A stretch of 64,000 nucleotides of DNA from Leptospira neocaledonica (GTDB taxonomy: Bacteria > Spirochaetota > Leptospiria > Leptospirales > Leptospiraceae), in the NCBI RefSeq assembly GCF_002812205.1, contig NZ_NPEA01000007.1:124001-188000 (forward strand). The letters are read 5' to 3'. Below are positions 62,354 through 64,000 of the stretch, one piece after another. Each line of letters opens with the position of its first letter. Positions within the stretch are counted from its first letter, which is position 1. The position numbers and the translations under genes are program-made. Under the pieces are notes generated by a model. It was given only the letters and a program-made list of their open reading frames with translations. It did no database searches and was not told the origin of the DNA.

Positions 62354-64000
62354 ATGGAAAAAAAAGACCATATCCTTTACGATAAGACCGGAAATCCTAG
62401 CAAAGAGCCGGCTTGGATTTTCAGAACTTACGCGGGTCACACAAACGCGAAGGAGTCCAACGAACTCTTTAGAAAAAACCTGGCAAAGGGTCAAACTGGC
62501 CTTTCCATCGCGTTTGATCTTCCCACACAATGCGGTTATAGCTCGGATCATGCAATCGCTAAGCCGGAAATCGGCAAAGTAGGAGTTCCAATCAACACTT
62601 TGGAGGACTTCCGCATCCTATTCGATCAAATCCCGATCGAAGAAATGAACACTTCCATGACCATCAATGGTACTTCCATGTGGTTACTTTCGCTATATGT
62701 GGCTTTGGCGGAAGAAAGAGGAGAAGACGTTTCCAAACTCCAGGGAACCACTCAAAACGACATAATTAAAGAATATTTGGCTCGTGGGACTTACATTTTT
62801 CCTCCGGAGCATTCTATCCGAATCATCGTGGATATGTACGAATATTGTTTGAAAAGAATTCCGAAATGGAACCCATCCAATATTTGTTCTTACCATTTAC
62901 AAGAAGCAGGAGCAACTCCTGTTCAAGAGTTAGCATTCGCACTCGCGACAGGAATGGCCATCCTGGATGCAGTTAAAGAAAGAAACTGTTTCACTCACGA
63001 AGAATTCGAACAATGTGTTGGTAGGATCTCCTTTTTCGTAAACGCAGGAATTCGATTCATCGAAGAAATGTGTAAGATGCGTGCCTTCTCCGATATGTGG
63101 GAAGAAATTACCGTAGGAATCTATCAGGTTAAAAATGAAAAATATCGCCGTTTCCGTTATGGAGTTCAAGTAAACTCTCTCGGACTCACCGAAGAACAAC
63201 CTGAGAACAATGCTTGGAGAATTTTGATCGAAGCTTTAGGAGTTACCTTAAGCAGAGATGCAAGATGTAGAGCTCTTCAACTTCCTGCATGGAATGAGGC
63301 GCTTTCTCTTCCTCGTCCTTGGGACCAACAATGGTCTCTTCGTTTGCAACAGGTTCTCGCTTACGAAACCGACTTATTGGAATACCCGGACTTATTCGAA
63401 GGTTCCAGAGTTGTAGAAAGTAAAGTAAAAGATTTGGTGGAAAACGCAAACAAAGAGATCCAAAAGATCAAAGAAATGGGCGGGGCTATCAAGGCGATCG
63501 AGAATGGATATATGAAAGCCCAACTCGTAAAATCCCAAGCGGAAAGACTCGCCAAGATCAATAACGACGAACTTATCATCGTTGGAAAAAACAAATGGAA
63601 AGAAGGGATCCCTTCCCCACTTACAAACGATCCTGACGGAGGGATTTTCAAAGTAGATCCTAAATCCGCAGAACAAACCTTAAAAGTATTGTCCGATGTA
63701 AAAGCAAGAAGGGACGCGAAGAAGGTCGCAGAAACTCTAGCAAGATTGGAAGAAGATGCTAAGAACGGAAAGAACCTGATGTTCGCTTCCGTAGAATGTG
63801 CGAAGGCTCTTGTGACTACAGGAGAATGGGCAGATACACTCAGAAAAATATTCGGAGAATATCGCCCATCCACCGGGGTAGAAGGACAAAAACTCAATTT
63901 GGAGTCTGACAAAGTATCTAATGTCAGAAGCAAAGTAGAAAAATTCCAAAAAGCAACAGGTGCCCGACCTAAGATCGTAGTTGGTAAACCTGGATTAGAT
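62354..64000 (+). CDS. meaA: Ethylmalonyl-CoA mutase/MeaA-type acyl-CoA mutase (partial, cut by right edge)
   Basis: Open from ATG 62354 to the window end (549 codons), so the C-terminus is missing. The start (PAWIFRTYAGHTNAKESNELFRKNLAKG) and QTGLSIAFDLPTQCGY, MNTSMTINGTSMWLL, LQGTTQNDIIKEY and NICSYHLQEAGATP are the mutase substrate-domain motifs. LSLPRPWDQQWSLRLQQVLAYETDLLEY and AIENGYMKAQLV match MeaA/ethylmalonyl-CoA mutase better than the larger methylmalonyl-CoA mutase. The start of the B12 domain (RPKIVVGKPGLD) is seen. It rearranges a branched-chain dicarboxyl-CoA using adenosylcobalamin. The substrate is inferred from similarity. An AAG-rich purine stretch precedes the start. Confidence 0.9.
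   Translation, partial: MEKKDHILYDKTGNPSKEPAWIFRTYAGHTNAKESNELFRKNLAKGQTGLSIAFDLPTQCGYSSDHAIAKPEIGKVGVPINTLEDFRILFDQIPIEEMNTSMTINGTSMWLLSLYVALAEERGEDVSKLQGTTQNDIIKEYLARGTYIFPPEHSIRIIVDMYEYCLKRIPKWNPSNICSYHLQEAGATPVQELAFALATGMAILDAVKERNCFTHEEFEQCVGRISFFVNAGIRFIEEMCKMRAFSDMWEEITVGIYQVKNEKYRRFRYGVQVNSLGLTEEQPENNAWRILIEALGVTLSRDARCRALQLPAWNEALSLPRPWDQQWSLRLQQVLAYETDLLEYPDLFEGSRVVESKVKDLVENANKEIQKIKEMGGAIKAIENGYMKAQLVKSQAERLAKINNDELIIVGKNKWKEGIPSPLTNDPDGGIFKVDPKSAEQTLKVLSDVKARRDAKKVAETLARLEEDAKNGKNLMFASVECAKALVTTGEWADTLRKIFGEYRPSTGVEGQKLNLESDKVSNVRSKVEKFQKATGARPKIVVGKPGLD

Noticed and set aside
1..64000. tRNA, rRNA, CRISPR arrays, insertion sequences and prophage genes
   Set aside because: No T-arm/acceptor patterns, no rRNA-like stretches, no regularly spaced repeats and no transposase or phage structural gene were seen.

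Overview
The window looks like a chromosomal segment of a Leptospira species. GC content is moderate (I judge about 40-43% by eye). Typical leptospiral genes are present: a DUF1564 protein, 7TMR-DISM sensors, SpoIIE-type phosphatases, small lipoproteins with loose lipoboxes and several FecR-domain proteins. The GC level fits an intermediate or saprophytic species better than L. interrogans, but that is inference. No tRNA, rRNA, complete insertion sequence, prophage or CRISPR array was seen. Both outermost genes are cut by the window edges.

Layout. 1-5.2 kb: a truncated sensor with an RsbW-like ATPase domain and a TraB-family protein (minus), then cheD, an HDOD gene and aroK (plus). 5.2-6.4 kb: two palindromes upstream of a tyrosine recombinase that lacks one usual catalytic His. 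6.4-11.7 kb: a minus-strand run of an MBL-fold hydrolase, an SDR, a TRIC-like channel, a membrane-anchored PLP enzyme and a GPH sugar symporter. 11.8-22.8 kb: a DISM adenylate cyclase, bcp, an M61 peptidase, an SDR, argB, a GAF-GAF-SpoIIE phosphatase, phosphofructokinase and an outer-membrane-type protein. 23.5-30.4 kb: a SAM-cycle operon (ArsR-methyltransferase regulator, ahcY, ferredoxin, metH, small protein) with a perfect 16-bp palindrome at its head. 30.4-36.4 kb: DUF1564, FecR, an orphan DNA methyltransferase, an ECF sigma/FecR/membrane-protein operon and two small exported proteins. 36.5-43.8 kb: GH5 hydrolase, patatin, a gene-free structured region, MFS, GGDEF and SSF genes. 43.9-49.2 kb: a giant pseudokinase-ATPase-GAF-SpoIIE protein. 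49.3-57.0 kb: hydrophobic-molecule enzymes, including a putative membrane terpene cyclase next to an MpaB/DUF2236 oxygenase, a FadL porin, a haloalkane dehalogenase, a NAPE-PLD-like MBL protein and a sterol-desaturase-family protein. 57.1-60.0 kb: a histidine kinase/LuxR regulator/membrane AraC cassette. 60.2-64.0 kb: a methyltransferase with a polytopic membrane protein, then the start of an ethylmalonyl-CoA mutase (MeaA)-type gene.

Three signals stand out. First, ten copies of a 15-16 bp element (TGTAGTAACTTCGAC or the variant TGTAGTATCTTCGAC) are confined to 23.5-39.5 kb. They occur singly or as facing inverted pairs, mostly between genes, and in some cases supply codons or a stop codon. 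Second, the gene-free stretch at about 39.54-39.76 kb (minus strand) has a promoter-like sequence, a near-perfect Shine-Dalgarno, short ORFs and a long imperfect stem, so it may be an undescribed RNA or micropeptide locus. Third, the cyclase/oxygenase pair resembles fungal meroterpenoid enzymes. Signal-transduction genes are abundant throughout.
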